From NCBI RefSeq assembly GCF_001908205.1, contig NZ_LGHL01000078.1, positions 1 through 56,430 on the forward strand: 56,430 bases of DNA, in the 5' to 3' direction. The notes under the pieces are model-generated. The model was not told the DNA's origin, searched no databases, and saw only the letters and a list, made by a program, of their open reading frames with translations. Numbering within the stretch: the stretch's first letter is position 1; every line of letters starts with the position of its first letter. This DNA comes from Bradyrhizobium sp. NAS80.1 (GTDB lineage Bacteria; Pseudomonadota; Alphaproteobacteria; Rhizobiales; Xanthobacteraceae). Below are positions 16,855 through 25,036 of the stretch, one piece after another. A program made the translations under genes and the position numbers.

Positions 16855-17241
16855 ATGTCATCGGCGGTTCCGGTTGAAGCGCTCATTGGCTGGATGTTGC
16901 TGCTCACCTTCAAGCACATCATCGCCGATTTCGTCCTGCAAACCGCCTGGATGGCGCATGGCAAGGACCAGAAGCACGGCTGGGCATTGCCGCTCCTGGT
17001 GCATTGCCTGATTCACCTTGCGGTTGCGCTGCCGCTGATCCTGATTGTCGCGCCCCGATTCTGGTTCGTGGCGCTGATCGATTTCGCGATCCACATCACG
17101 ATCGACCGGGCCAAGGGGTTCGTCTCGGCCAATCTGGGCGTCAACCAGGAGCACCCCTGGTTCTGGACCCTGATCGGCGTCGACCAGGCGCTCCACCACC
17201 TGACCGGCTTTGGTCTTTCCATCTTCATGGCGGCCAACTGA
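16855..17241 (+). CDS. DUF3307 family membrane protein
   Basis: A 128-residue integral membrane protein with about four hydrophobic segments. It shows the DUF3307 pattern: TFKHIIADFVLQTAWMAHGK near residues 16-36, LLVHCLIHL, then FAIHITIDRAKG and GVDQALHHLTGF, that is, repeated His/Asp residues in or near membrane helices. The function of the family is unknown. ATG 16855 is chosen; a TTG five codons upstream is possible. The family has about this length. Confidence 0.8.
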   Translation: MSSAVPVEALIGWMLLLTFKHIIADFVLQTAWMAHGKDQKHGWALPLLVHCLIHLAVALPLILIVAPRFWFVALIDFAIHITIDRAKGFVSANLGVNQEHPWFWTLIGVDQALHHLTGFGLSIFMAAN

Positions 17242-17575
17242 GGCTGGCTGCGTCTGGCCAAGGGCTATCGATCGGCATTCTCAAGAGGTCGTCATGCCCG
17301 GGCATAGCCGTCTGAAGGACGGCGTCGCTTCGCTCGCCTATGTCCCGGGCATCCACGTTCTTCGTGCGGCGTGGCCAGACGTGGATGGCCAGGACAAGGC
17401 ATGACACCAGAGGTACTAGTGCCCCGAACTATCGAGTCAGATGCGCTTGCCGATGCTCCTTCGGCCGACTGATTCGCGGCCAGAGCGCAAGAACCCCGGG
17501 TGACTACCGGGCAGCGTGGTTAACCTATCATTAGAGAATTGCGCTGCATCTTCCCCACCACGAGGGAGAACTGCA
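17242..17575. other. Intergenic region occupied by a repeat element
   Basis: Contains the palindromic repeat at 17291-17405 and otherwise only the leader of the next gene. No coding signal seen. Confidence 0.5.
17291..17405. repeat. Palindromic dispersed repeat (GTCATGCC type)
   Basis: Bounded by GTCATGCC and GGCATGAC, with an internal stem (GCCCGGGCATAG / CTATGTCCCGGGC, one unpaired base) and a second arm GTGGATGGCC. The same type of rhizobial intergenic repeat as the element at 32063-32220, although the sequence differs. Confidence 0.7.
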
Positions 17576-17974
17576 ATGTTTTCAAGCCGCGACGCTTTTG
17601 AAAGCGATTTCTGCCCGGTCCGCGACGAACTCCTTGGCGAGATGTATCGCGCCAATGAAAGCGGTCTGCCGAGGCTGGTTGAGAGTGTTTCCCCTGACGT
17701 CCGCGCCAGGCTGGCGCTGTTCTGCTATCGCCGCAGCCATCTGCACTCGCTGGCGGTCGCGATCGCAGGCAGCTGCAGCGAGCGCGACCTGATCGAGAAT
17801 GGCGGCCGTGTCGGCTCGACGCTCTACGCGCTGTCGCGCGAAAGCTCGACCAAATCGTCGCCATCGCTGTCGGGGGGCCGCAAGCCGATCACGCTGTCGA
17901 CCAAGCCGCTCTCGGTGCTTGCACCACTCGACGACGAGATCGACGACGAGATCAGCGAAGCCGTTCCGGCTTAA
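17576..17974 (+). CDS. Conserved hypothetical protein
   Basis: A 132-residue cytosolic protein. The N-terminal two-thirds are helical (SRDAFESDFCPVRDELLGEM, then FCYRRSHLHSLAVAIAGSC), and the C-terminus is Ser-rich and then acidic (APLDDEIDDEISEAVPA). I do not recognise the family; similar short proteins occur in Bradyrhizobium. ATG 17576 follows GAGGGAG. Its end is convergent with, and overlaps by 4 nt, the cysteine-cluster protein gene. Confidence 0.7.
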   Translation: MFSSRDAFESDFCPVRDELLGEMYRANESGLPRLVESVSPDVRARLALFCYRRSHLHSLAVAIAGSCSERDLIENGGRVGSTLYALSRESSTKSSPSLSGGRKPITLSTKPLSVLAPLDDEIDDEISEAVPA

Positions 17975-18294
17975 GTCAGCTCGATCATCGGCAGACCGAA
18001 CTTCCGCCGCGCCATCGCGCATTCGGCGTCGCCCGGCATGCAGGTGCGGCACACGTCCGGTCGCACCGCATAGATGCCGCAGGCCGTCGCCTTGCCGATC
18101 TCGCCCTGCAATGCCGAGCAGCGATTGCCCTCGCAACGCATGCCGGATTGCCGCGCGTTGACGAGCTTTTCCGGAATAGCTGCAAGCTCCTCGTCGCTCT
18201 CGATCGAGAAGCGCGGCCAGTTCTCCGAATAGCCGCAGCACGCGCCGCAACTCTGGCAACAGCTCGACAGATCGATGGGGGAAGTCTCTTCCAT
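17971..18294 (-). CDS. YkgJ-type cysteine cluster protein
   Basis: A 107-residue protein of the zinc- or iron-chelating YkgJ/CxxCxxCC family. Cysteines: CCQSCGACCGYSENWPRF near the N-terminus, then C in MRCEGNRCSAL, ACGIY, VCRTCMPGDAECAM; together these form the metal-binding cluster. ACGIYAVRPDVCR is the most typical signature. The family's biochemical role is unsettled. ATG 18294 is used; a GTG at 18303 overlaps the stop of the upstream WYL regulator by 4 nt and may be the true coupled start. Confidence 0.85.
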   Translation of the reverse strand: MEETSPIDLSSCCQSCGACCGYSENWPRFSIESDEELAAIPEKLVNARQSGMRCEGNRCSALQGEIGKATACGIYAVRPDVCRTCMPGDAECAMARRKFGLPMIELT

Positions 18295-18299
18295 CGTGC

Positions 18300-18998
18300 T
18301 CACGTGTCCTTTGGCGGGCCCCAGACCAGGCTCTGCCGCCATTTCGCGCGCAGCACGTCGCGCCGCTCCGGATATCGCTCGTCGAGATAAGTTGCGTCTA
18401 CCACGCGGTCGGTGCGGAAGCTGCGGAAGTCGCTGCGCAGCTCGCACCAGGCCGCGAGCAGGCGGACCGCTTCGAGATAACCGACCGAAATCGGCCAGAT
18501 CATACGCTCGCTGGGGCGGCCCTGCTCGTCACGATAGCGCAGCAGGATCTTCTTGCCTTCGTGGATCTGCGTGCGCGTTCGCACCATGTCCAGGCGGTCA
18601 GGCTCCCTGTTCCAGCTCGGCCGTGCCCGGCTCGCAGGCTCAAGCACGAAGGGGCGCAGGCGTTCGGGCACGGTGTCGGCGATCTTGGCCATCAAATCCT
18701 CGGCCGCGCGCGCCAGCGCGGAATCGGCATGGCCCGCGACCCATTGCGCGCCCAGCACTGCCGCCTCGATCTCGTCGGGTGTCAGCATGAGCGGCGGGAG
18801 GTCAAAACCCTTCTCCAGGATGTAGCCCATGCCCGCTTCGCCGCGGATCGGCACGCGCTGGCCCATCAGCGTTGCGATGTCGCGATAGATCGTGCGCTTC
18901 GAGGTCTCGAGTTCGGCCGCGATCGCATCCGCCGTCAGCGGCTTCCGCGTGCGCCTCAACACCTGGATGATCTGAAACAGCCGGTCGGCGCGTCTCAT
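18300..18998 (-). CDS. YafY-type WYL-domain transcriptional regulator
   Basis: A 232-residue regulator of the compact YafY type: HTH domain at residues 1-60 (ADAIAAELETSKRTIYRDIATL), then a WYL-like domain with ILLRYRDEQGRPSERMIWPISVGYLEAVRLLAAWCELRSDFRSFRTDRV. This C-terminal wording matches family members that control GST-type genes. It is divergent from a short ORF and a GST gene. Two near-identical 22-bp palindromes, at 19042-19063 and 19353-19374, lie before each of these and are the likely binding sites. Confidence 0.9.
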   Translation of the reverse strand: MRRADRLFQIIQVLRRTRKPLTADAIAAELETSKRTIYRDIATLMGQRVPIRGEAGMGYILEKGFDLPPLMLTPDEIEAAVLGAQWVAGHADSALARAAEDLMAKIADTVPERLRPFVLEPASRARPSWNREPDRLDMVRTRTQIHEGKKILLRYRDEQGRPSERMIWPISVGYLEAVRLLAAWCELRSDFRSFRTDRVVDATYLDERYPERRDVLRAKWRQSLVWGPPKDT

Positions 18999-19041
18999 GA
19001 CAATTCTCTCATCGGGGGCGGATCAGCAAACGGCGCGTGGA

Positions 19042-19063
19042 TGCTGACACGATGTTGGCAGCA
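19042..19063. promoter_or_regulatory. WYL-regulator operator, copy 1
   Basis: Near-palindrome with half-sites TGCTGACA and TGGCAGCA. It matches the site at 19353-19374 at 19 of 22 positions. It lies 44 nt upstream of the regulator start and 48 nt upstream of the small ORF at 19111. Confidence 0.75.
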
Positions 19064-19110
19064 GGGGAGTTCTATACCGGGACAACACATCGACTGAAGA
19101 GGATTTGTCC

Positions 19111-19386
19111 ATGATCATCCCAACCCATTTCGGTCCGGTTGGTCCGTTGTGGCGCGCACAGGCCACGTTGCACGCTTCGCTGTATTCCAGGGCCTTCAGT
19201 CGCCTCATGTTTTTCGATCTCACCGTCGTCGACCTCCGCGTTGCGCTCGCGACCATGGTGACACGTTCGCTAATCCAGGCTGCGGACGCGCTGGTCCGCC
19301 ATTTCATGGGCCGCGCCTGGCGGGGGGCCCGTTTCGCAGAAGATATCACGGCTGCTGCCACCATGGTGGCAGCAGCCGGTCACTAG
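19111..19386 (+). CDS. Small hypothetical protein
   Basis: A 91-residue protein of no recognised family, hydrophobic in the middle (LMFFDLTVVDLRVALATMVT). ATG 19111 has a good ribosome site (GAAGAGGA). It sits between the WYL regulator and the GST gene, behind operator copy 1; its last codons overlap operator copy 2. It may encode a small partner of the GST or be a leader; coding status is only moderately supported. Confidence 0.5.
   Translation: MIIPTHFGPVGPLWRAQATLHASLYSRAFSRLMFFDLTVVDLRVALATMVTRSLIQAADALVRHFMGRAWRGARFAEDITAAATMVAAAGH
19349..19378. promoter_or_regulatory. Thirty-base perfect palindrome containing WYL operator copy 2
   Basis: A perfect 15+15 palindrome. Its centre, 19353-19374, matches the operator at 19042-19063 (half-sites TGCTGCCA / TGGCAGCA). 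It ends 45 nt before the GST start codon and overlaps the 3' end of the small ORF. No T run follows, so a terminator is less likely. Confidence 0.7.
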
Positions 19387-19423
19387 GTTCCGTCAACTCT
19401 TTCGGAGGTCCAGGAGAGCTCGC

Positions 19424-20152
19424 ATGATCACGCTTTACGGCTTTGGCACCGGCTTCGGCCTGCCGGAAATCAGCCCCTTCGTCACCAAGACAGAGGTGCA
19501 GCTCAAGATGGCGGGATTGCCCCACCGCAAGGAGCGCGCGATGCCGCCGGCTTCGCCCAAGGGGCAGTTGCCTTTCATCGACGATAGCGGCGAGGCGGTC
19601 GCCGATTCGACCTTCATCCGCGCCCATATCGAGCACCGTTACGGATTCGATTTCGACGCCGGCCTGTCGCTGACCGAGCGCGCGCAGGCCTGGGCGTTTG
19701 AGCGCATGATCGAACATCACGTCTACTGGGCGCTGGTCGGCGCGCGCTGGGTCGATCCGGTCAATTTCGCCAAGGGGCCTGCGCATTTCTTCGATGGCGC
19801 GCCGGAGCACAACCGCGAGAAGCTGCGCGAGGATGCGCAGTTCCGTGTCGCCGAGAACTATCTGCTCTCCGGCCTCGGCCGCCACGCGCCCGACGACGAT
19901 GTCGACCTCGCGGTGCGTTCGCTGTTCGCGCTCTCGGTGCAGCTCGGTGACAAGGCTTATCTGATGGGCAGCAAGCCTTGCGGTGTCGATGCCACCGCCT
20001 TCGGCGCGCTCGCCGGAATCCTTACGCCGTTCTTCGAATCCGCCCTGCGCCAGCGCGCGGAGGGATTTCCGAACCTCACCGCCTATGTGGACCGCATGAT
20101 GGACACATACTATCCGGAATTCGCCTGGACCCCGCTGCGGCAGGCGGCGTGA
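19424..20152 (+). CDS. Glutathione S-transferase family protein (metaxin/FAXC-like)
   Basis: A 242-residue GST-like protein. It opens MITLYGFGTGFGLPEISPF, with an N-terminal thioredoxin-like part (KGQLPFIDDSGEAVADSTFI) and an all-helical C-terminal part ending FPNLTAYVDRMMDTYYPEFAW. The length and the IDD-G-ADST-I pattern resemble the metaxin-like branch rather than classical GSTs. The substrate is unknown. ATG 19424 follows GGAGGTCCAGGAGAG. Likely controlled by the WYL regulator at 18300-18998. Confidence 0.85.
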   Translation: MITLYGFGTGFGLPEISPFVTKTEVQLKMAGLPHRKERAMPPASPKGQLPFIDDSGEAVADSTFIRAHIEHRYGFDFDAGLSLTERAQAWAFERMIEHHVYWALVGARWVDPVNFAKGPAHFFDGAPEHNREKLREDAQFRVAENYLLSGLGRHAPDDDVDLAVRSLFALSVQLGDKAYLMGSKPCGVDATAFGALAGILTPFFESALRQRAEGFPNLTAYVDRMMDTYYPEFAWTPLRQAA

Positions 20153-20193
20153 GGCCTGATAATGAGACTCTACTAGCGCTACGACGGCGGTGC

Positions 20194-20346
20194 GTTCCCT
20201 CCCCCCTTGTGGGGGAGGGCTAGGGAGAGGGGTAGCCCAGGAAAAGGTGCCGGTTGTTGATGATGCACCGAGGTCGGGTGCGTGACGGAAAGAATCCCCG
20301 TGTGGGCCCCCCCTCCCTGCCCCTCCCCCACAAGGGGGGAGGGAAC
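20194..20346. repeat. Element with 26-bp perfect terminal inverted repeats
   Basis: A 153-bp unit whose first 26 bases (20194-20219, opening GTTCCCTCCCCCCTTG) are exactly complementary to its last 26 (20321-20346). There is no internal ORF, and no target-site duplication was recognised. It looks like a non-autonomous palindromic/MITE-like repeat. Confidence 0.75.
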
Positions 20347-20441
20347 GAGAGAGCGCTGCTGTTGTCCGAACTCGACGCGTCTTCAACCCATCATACTTTA
20401 GGCACGCGGCGTGTCGGCACGGTCGCGGCTCGCTACCGACT

Positions 20442-20474
20442 GCAAAAACAAAGAGCCGGCCCCTTGGACCGGCT
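20442..20474 (-). terminator. Rho-independent terminator of the aromatic-acid operon
   Basis: On the minus strand a GAGCCGG/CCGGCTC stem with a short loop is followed by a T-rich tract (TTTGTTTTTG), 28 nt after the stop of the binding-protein gene at 20502. This is a standard intrinsic terminator at the end of the operon. Confidence 0.85.
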
Positions 20475-20501
20475 CTCGTCGTCTCACGACTGTCGCGGCT
20501 C

Positions 20502-21653
20502 TTACTTCGCGAGCGTGTACTTGCCGTCCTTCACCGTGAGCAGGATACGCGAGCGGTCGTCGAGGCCGAAGCGGTCCTTTTCGGTGAAATTGTAGACGCC
20601 CTGGCTCGCCGCAATTTCCCTTTCCGACAGCAGCGCCTGGCGGATCGCTTCGCGGAACTCCGGCGTACCGGGCTTGGCCGTCTTCAGCGCGGTCGGGATG
20701 ACGCGCTTGAGGACCTCGAAGGCATCGTAGGAGTGGCCGGCGAACTGGCTGCGGCTGTTCGGGCCGTACTTGGCTTCATAGGCCGTGTTGAGCGCGAGGC
20801 CCGGCTTCTTGGTCGCGGCTTCGTCCGGCTGATCCTCCGGGTCCATCACCGGACCCGAGGCCATCAGCACGCCTTCGGCGGCCTTACCCGCGATGCGGAT
20901 GAAGTCCATGCTGGCCGCGCCGTGGGTCTGGTAGATCAGGCCCTTGTAGCCGCGCTCGCGCAGCTCAGTCTGCGGCAGTGCCGCGGCCGTGCCGGAGGCG
21001 CCGATCAGGATCGCGTCGGGATTGGCGGCAATGAGCTTCAGCACCTGGCCGGTCACCGACGTATCAGGGCGGGCAAACCGCTCCTCATCGACCATGGTCA
21101 TGCCCATCGGCAGGCCCTGGGCCTTGAAGTCGTTGAACCAAAGATCGCCGTAGGAGTCGGAATAGCCGATATAGCCAACCGTCTTCACGCCCTTCGACTT
21201 CATGTGCTCGTAGAGCACCTTGCCCATGATCGGTATAGGCTGCGGCATCGACACCGACCACCTGGCGCGCTCCGGCGTGATCGGGAACGGCGCAAGGCCG
21301 AAATGCGGAATGCCGGCTTCGTTCGCCACGTTGGAGATCGCGATCGACGGCGGGGTCGTCGAGGACCCCATGATGATGTCGGCCTTGGATTCGGTGACGA
21401 AGCGACGCGCGTTGGTGGTCGCGGTGGTCGGATCACCGCCATCGTCGAGCACGATTACCTTCAGCGGCACGCCGCCGATCTCCTTCGGCACGAATTCCAG
21501 CGCGTTGCGCTCGGGAATGCCGAGGGCCGCGGCGGGACCCGTGGTGGTTACGCTGATGCCAATGGTAACGTCTGCGGTCTGTGCCAGCGCGGGCAGGGCC
21601 GGCAGCGCCAGCGCGGCCGCGGTGATGGCGGCGGTCAGGTAAAAGCGTTTCAT
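20502..21653 (-). CDS. ABC transporter substrate-binding protein (LivK-like)
   Basis: A 383-residue periplasmic type-1 binding protein with a Sec signal (cleavage after A24, LPALA|QTADV). The mature part opens VTIGISVTTTGPAAALGIPERNAL and contains KVIVLDDGGDPTTATTNARRF, standard for the branched-chain amino acid/aromatic acid ABC group. It lies 77 nt after the thioesterase, at the end of the operon encoding feruloyl-CoA synthase-type activation, so an aromatic or phenylpropenoid acid is a more likely ligand than an amino acid. No permease is adjacent; the Liv-type permease genes at 38785-42329 lack their own binding protein. Confidence 0.88.
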   Translation of the reverse strand: MKRFYLTAAITAAALALPALPALAQTADVTIGISVTTTGPAAALGIPERNALEFVPKEIGGVPLKVIVLDDGGDPTTATTNARRFVTESKADIIMGSSTTPPSIAISNVANEAGIPHFGLAPFPITPERARWSVSMPQPIPIMGKVLYEHMKSKGVKTVGYIGYSDSYGDLWFNDFKAQGLPMGMTMVDEERFARPDTSVTGQVLKLIAANPDAILIGASGTAAALPQTELRERGYKGLIYQTHGAASMDFIRIAGKAAEGVLMASGPVMDPEDQPDEAATKKPGLALNTAYEAKYGPNSRSQFAGHSYDAFEVLKRVIPTALKTAKPGTPEFREAIRQALLSEREIAASQGVYNFTEKDRFGLDDRSRILLTVKDGKYTLAK

Positions 21654-21730
21654 CTATTCCTCCCTTTACGCGTTCTTTGAAAGCAGAAATCGAGGGGTAA
21701 TTCAGCCCCCTCTTTTGGTGATGCGGCGAT

Positions 21731-22150
21731 TTAGCTCCCGATGAACTTCGCTACCATTTCCGAAGGAAACGGTGCCGATTTCAGCTTGTCGGGGTTAACG
21801 GGATCGCGGCCGACCAGGACCCGGGTCTCAAAACCCTCGATCGCCAGCGCCTCGCCCTTGTAGACGTTGTGCTTCACCTCGAAACTCGAGCGCTTGATGC
21901 TCTCGATTTTCGTTTCGATGGTGATCCAGTCGCCATAGGTCGAGGGGATGTAGAACTTGGCCCGCGTGTCGACCATGGGGATCCCAACCAGGCCGTATTT
22001 GCGGACCAGGTCCTGCTTGGAGAACCCGGCGACCTCGAACAGGGTCGACGTCGAATCGTCGAACATCGCGAAATAACGCGGGTAGTAGACGATGTTGGCG
22101 GGGTCGCAATCACCCCACTGGATCTGGACGTCGCGCCGGTTCACGAACAT
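21731..22150 (-). CDS. 4-hydroxybenzoyl-CoA thioesterase family protein
   Basis: A 139-residue hot-dog thioesterase. The opening VQIQWGDCDPANIVYYPRYF contains the catalytic aspartate motif GDCDPA (D16) of Pseudomonas-type 4-hydroxybenzoyl-CoA thioesterase, and the length matches. In this operon, hydrolysis of 4-hydroxybenzoyl-CoA to 4-hydroxybenzoate would link side-chain shortening to PobA, encoded at 30886. Starts 25 nt after the SDR gene. Confidence 0.85.
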   Translation of the reverse strand: MFVNRRDVQIQWGDCDPANIVYYPRYFAMFDDSTSTLFEVAGFSKQDLVRKYGLVGIPMVDTRAKFYIPSTYGDWITIETKIESIKRSSFEVKHNVYKGEALAIEGFETRVLVGRDPVNPDKLKSAPFPSEMVAKFIGS

Positions 22151-22175
22151 GTGCTGGCCTTGCTTGCGTTGCGCC

Positions 22176-22937
22176 TTACTTCGGCGCCATGCGCAGCGAG
22201 CCGTCGAGCCGCACCACCTCGCCGTTCAGGTAGGAATTCTCGACCATGTGCAGCGCGAGCGCGGCGAACTCGTCGGCGTTGCCGAGCCGGCGCGGGAAGG
22301 GGATCGCGGCGGCGAGCGAGTCCTGGGCTTCCTGCGGCAGGTTCGCCAGCAGCGGCGTGAGGAACAGGCCGGGCGCGATCGTCAGCACGCGGACGCCGAA
22401 CTGCGCCAGTTCGCGCGCGATCGGCAGCGTCATGCCGACGATGCCGCCCTTGGAGGCCGAATAGGCCGACTGGCCGATCTGGCCGTCATAGGCGGCAACG
22501 GAGGCCGTGTTGATGATGACGCCGCGCTCGCCGGTCGCCTGCGGCTCGAGCTTGGACATCTCGGTGGCGGCGAGGCGCAGCATGTTGAAGGTGCCGATCA
22601 GATTGACCTTGATCACCTTGTCGAAATCGGCGAGCGCCATCGGGCCATCGCGGCCGACCACGCGCTTTGCAACGCCGATGCCGGCGCAGTTGACCAGCAC
22701 GCGCGCCGGGCCATGGGCCTTGGTCGCCTGCGCGATCGCGGCTTCAGCCGAGGCGGCGTCGGAGACATCGCAAACCACGGCGACGCCCTTGATCTCGGCG
22801 GCGACGGTCTCGGCAAGTTTTGCGTTGAGGTCGCAGACCGCGACCTTTGCGCCCTGCGCCGCCAGCTTCCGCGCGGTCGCCGCGCCCAGTCCCGATGCGC
22901 CACCGGTCACGATGGCTGCCTGATCCTTCAACAACAT
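22176..22937 (-). CDS. SDR-family 3-hydroxyacyl-CoA dehydrogenase-like enzyme
   Basis: A 253-residue short-chain dehydrogenase. The NAD-binding motif TGGASGLG is at 11-18, D36 in VCDLN suggests NAD preference, and the catalytic residues are S146, Y159 and K163. The sequence (GVIINTASVAAYDGQIGQSAY, then PFPRRLGNADEFAAL) is close to the 17-beta-HSD10/3-hydroxyacyl-CoA dehydrogenase type. It could oxidise the beta-hydroxy intermediate made by the crotonase of this operon. ATG 22937 (MLLKDQAAIVTGG) is chosen; the longer frame reads through a repeat element. Confidence 0.87.
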   Translation of the reverse strand: MLLKDQAAIVTGGASGLGAATARKLAAQGAKVAVCDLNAKLAETVAAEIKGVAVVCDVSDAASAEAAIAQATKAHGPARVLVNCAGIGVAKRVVGRDGPMALADFDKVIKVNLIGTFNMLRLAATEMSKLEPQATGERGVIINTASVAAYDGQIGQSAYSASKGGIVGMTLPIARELAQFGVRVLTIAPGLFLTPLLANLPQEAQDSLAAAIPFPRRLGNADEFAALALHMVENSYLNGEVVRLDGSLRMAPK

Positions 22938-22975
22938 GACCTTCTCCTTTGGCGGAATTCTAGACGAGATGAACT

Positions 22976-23115
22976 CCCTCGCCCCGCTTGCGGGGAGAGG
23001 GTTGGGGTGAGGGGGGCTCTCCACGAGGGAGGTGAGAGCTGGACTCGTAGAGACTCCCCCTCACTCGAATTTGCGCGTTCCGCAAATTCGACCTCTCCCC
23101 GCAAGCGGGGCGAGG
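22976..23115. repeat. CTCTCCCCGC palindromic repeat, copy 1
   Basis: About 140 bp, built from GC-rich hairpins (CCCCGCTTGCGGGG and similar) and a central stem. The same element, in the opposite orientation, occurs at 27301-27446 and 29369-29510. It separates the ligase and SDR genes within one operon. Confidence 0.8.
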
Positions 23116-23152
23116 TGAAGGAAGCGCCGACCGGTTCATTCCAACTCTCATG

Positions 23153-25036
23153 TTAGCCAACCGATATCACACGGTCCGATGGATTGGCAGCATACAGCTC
23201 CTCGATCAATGCCGTGCGATGCTCGAGCACCGCGCGCTGGTTGATCGAGCCCTTGTCGGTGACTTCGCCCTTGTCGATTGAGAGCGGCGCGTCCATCAGG
23301 ATCGCGCGCGTGATCCGCGTCGAGGAGCCGGTGGCCGAGCCGAGGAAGCGGGTCAGGCGCTCGCGAAAAGCCTCGCGCACCAGCCGGTCGCGCGCGGTGA
23401 CGGTGAGATCGTCGGCCGGCAGTGTCGGGTTGATCAGCCGGCAGCCGTCGAGATCGAGCAGCACGAGCGCGGAGATTTCGTCGCGGTTGATGCCGGCGAT
23501 GACGACGTCGCGCACCAGCGGCGCGCAGGCCGCGACAAAACGCGCACGCAAGGGGCCGACGCTGACCCAGGTGCCGCTTGCGAGCTTGAAGTCCTCGCTG
23601 ACACGACCGTCGAAATCGAAGCCGGCGTTGAAATCATCGGGGTCGGACGGCTTGAGCGCATCGCCCATCTTGTAGAATCCTTCCTCGTCGAAGGATTTCG
23701 CGGTGATGTCGGGCTGGCGCCAGTAGCCGGGCATCACGTTCGGGCCCTTGGCGCGCACTTCCAGCTTGCCGTTGTTCGGCACCAGTTTTGCGTCATTGCC
23801 CGAGACCGGCAAGCCGACATGGCCGGAGCGGCTGGTGCGCGGATTGACCGACATGAAGAACGGCGCGGTCTCGGTGGCCCCTAAGCCCGTCAGCATCGGC
23901 ACGCGATAGCCTTTTTCCTTCACCGCGAGCTCGTCGAGGCTGTTCCAGACGAAGGGCGAGAGCGCCGCGCCGGAAAAGAACATCGCGTGCAGCCGGTCGA
24001 AGAACTTTGCGCGCAGGCCCTGGTCGTCGCGCAAGTATGGCAGCAGCGACTCGTAGCCCTTGGGCACGTTGAAATAGACCGTCGGCGAAATCTCCTGGAG
24101 ATTGCGCACGGTCTCCTCGATGCCGCCGGGCATCGGCTTGCCGGCGTCGAGATACATCGAGCCGCCATTGTAGAGCGTCAGCCCGATATTGTGGTTGCCA
24201 CCAAACGTGTGATTCCAGGGCAGCCAGTCGATGATGACGGGCGGCTCGTCCTTGAGGAAGGCGAGCGTCTCGCGCAGCATCACCTGGTTGGCGCAAATCA
24301 TGCGCTGGGTGTTGATGACGGCCTTGGGATTGCCGGTCGAGCCCGAGGTCAGCAGGAACTTCGCGATCGTGTCGGAGCCAATTTTTTCGTGCACCGCGTC
24401 GAGATCGTCGCGGACCGGCGTTGCCATGAGGTCGGCGAGCAGCGTGACGTTGCGGCCCGGCACGCTGCCATAGGAGGCGGCGATCTCGGTGCCGGGCGAG
24501 ACATTGGCGGCGAGTGCGTCGGCGAACTTGTCGGCATCCTCGGCGAAGACGAGACCGGGCGTCAGCAGCTTCATCAGATAGGAGAGCTTGCCGTAGTCCT
24601 TCGACACCAGCGAATAGGCGGGCGACACCGGGCAGAACGGAATGCCGGCATAGAACGCGCCGAAGGCCAGCAGCGCATGGTCGATCGAATTGCCGGAGAG
24701 AATGACAACGGGCCGTTCCGTCGAGAGGCCGCGCTGGATCAGGCTTGAGGCGATGTGCCGGCTCGCGGTGAGCAGCTCGGCGTAAGTGATCTTGCGCCAG
24801 CCGCGGCCGCCTTCGCGCTCCGCCATGAAGACGCGGTCCGGCGTCGTCTTGGCCCAGTGATGCAGGCGATCGGTGATACGGACGGGATAATCGCCAAGCG
24901 GCTGCTTCGGCCGCAGGTAGATCGTGCCGTCGTCACGCCGCTCGATAGCGATGGCGGGATCGCCGAATGAGATCGGCCGCAGCGGACAAGTGCTCGCGCC
25001 GCGCTCTGTGCTGGAAGAGGACGGCTGCGCGCTCAT
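23153..25036 (-). CDS. Feruloyl-CoA synthase-type ligase
   Basis: A 627-residue ANL ligase whose length and sequence match the feruloyl-CoA synthase group, which activates hydroxycinnamic acids with ATP and CoA. Visible motifs: LLTSGSTGNPKAV (T230-A239 region), DWLPWNHTFGGNHN, GLGATETAP, and a C-terminal lysine K595 in EVTDKGSINQR. Overlaps the upstream crotonase by 4 nt (ATGA), so the two are cotranslated. p-Coumarate, ferulate or caffeate are the natural candidates; exact preference cannot be read. The Rhodopseudomonas palustris couAB pair has the same partner arrangement. Confidence 0.88.
   Translation of the reverse strand: MSAQPSSSSTERGASTCPLRPISFGDPAIAIERRDDGTIYLRPKQPLGDYPVRITDRLHHWAKTTPDRVFMAEREGGRGWRKITYAELLTASRHIASSLIQRGLSTERPVVILSGNSIDHALLAFGAFYAGIPFCPVSPAYSLVSKDYGKLSYLMKLLTPGLVFAEDADKFADALAANVSPGTEIAASYGSVPGRNVTLLADLMATPVRDDLDAVHEKIGSDTIAKFLLTSGSTGNPKAVINTQRMICANQVMLRETLAFLKDEPPVIIDWLPWNHTFGGNHNIGLTLYNGGSMYLDAGKPMPGGIEETVRNLQEISPTVYFNVPKGYESLLPYLRDDQGLRAKFFDRLHAMFFSGAALSPFVWNSLDELAVKEKGYRVPMLTGLGATETAPFFMSVNPRTSRSGHVGLPVSGNDAKLVPNNGKLEVRAKGPNVMPGYWRQPDITAKSFDEEGFYKMGDALKPSDPDDFNAGFDFDGRVSEDFKLASGTWVSVGPLRARFVAACAPLVRDVVIAGINRDEISALVLLDLDGCRLINPTLPADDLTVTARDRLVREAFRERLTRFLGSATGSSTRITRAILMDAPLSIDKGEVTDKGSINQRAVLEHRTALIEELYAANPSDRVISVG

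Larger units (their letters stand above)
20153..20501. other. Intergenic region with inverted-repeat element and terminator
   Basis: Between convergent genes. Holds the element at 20194-20346 and a minus-strand terminator at 20442-20474; no gene seen. Confidence 0.6.

Noticed and set aside
19349..19378. Palindrome as a rho-independent terminator
   Set aside because: No T run follows, and the core matches a second copy at a promoter position, so an operator is more likely.
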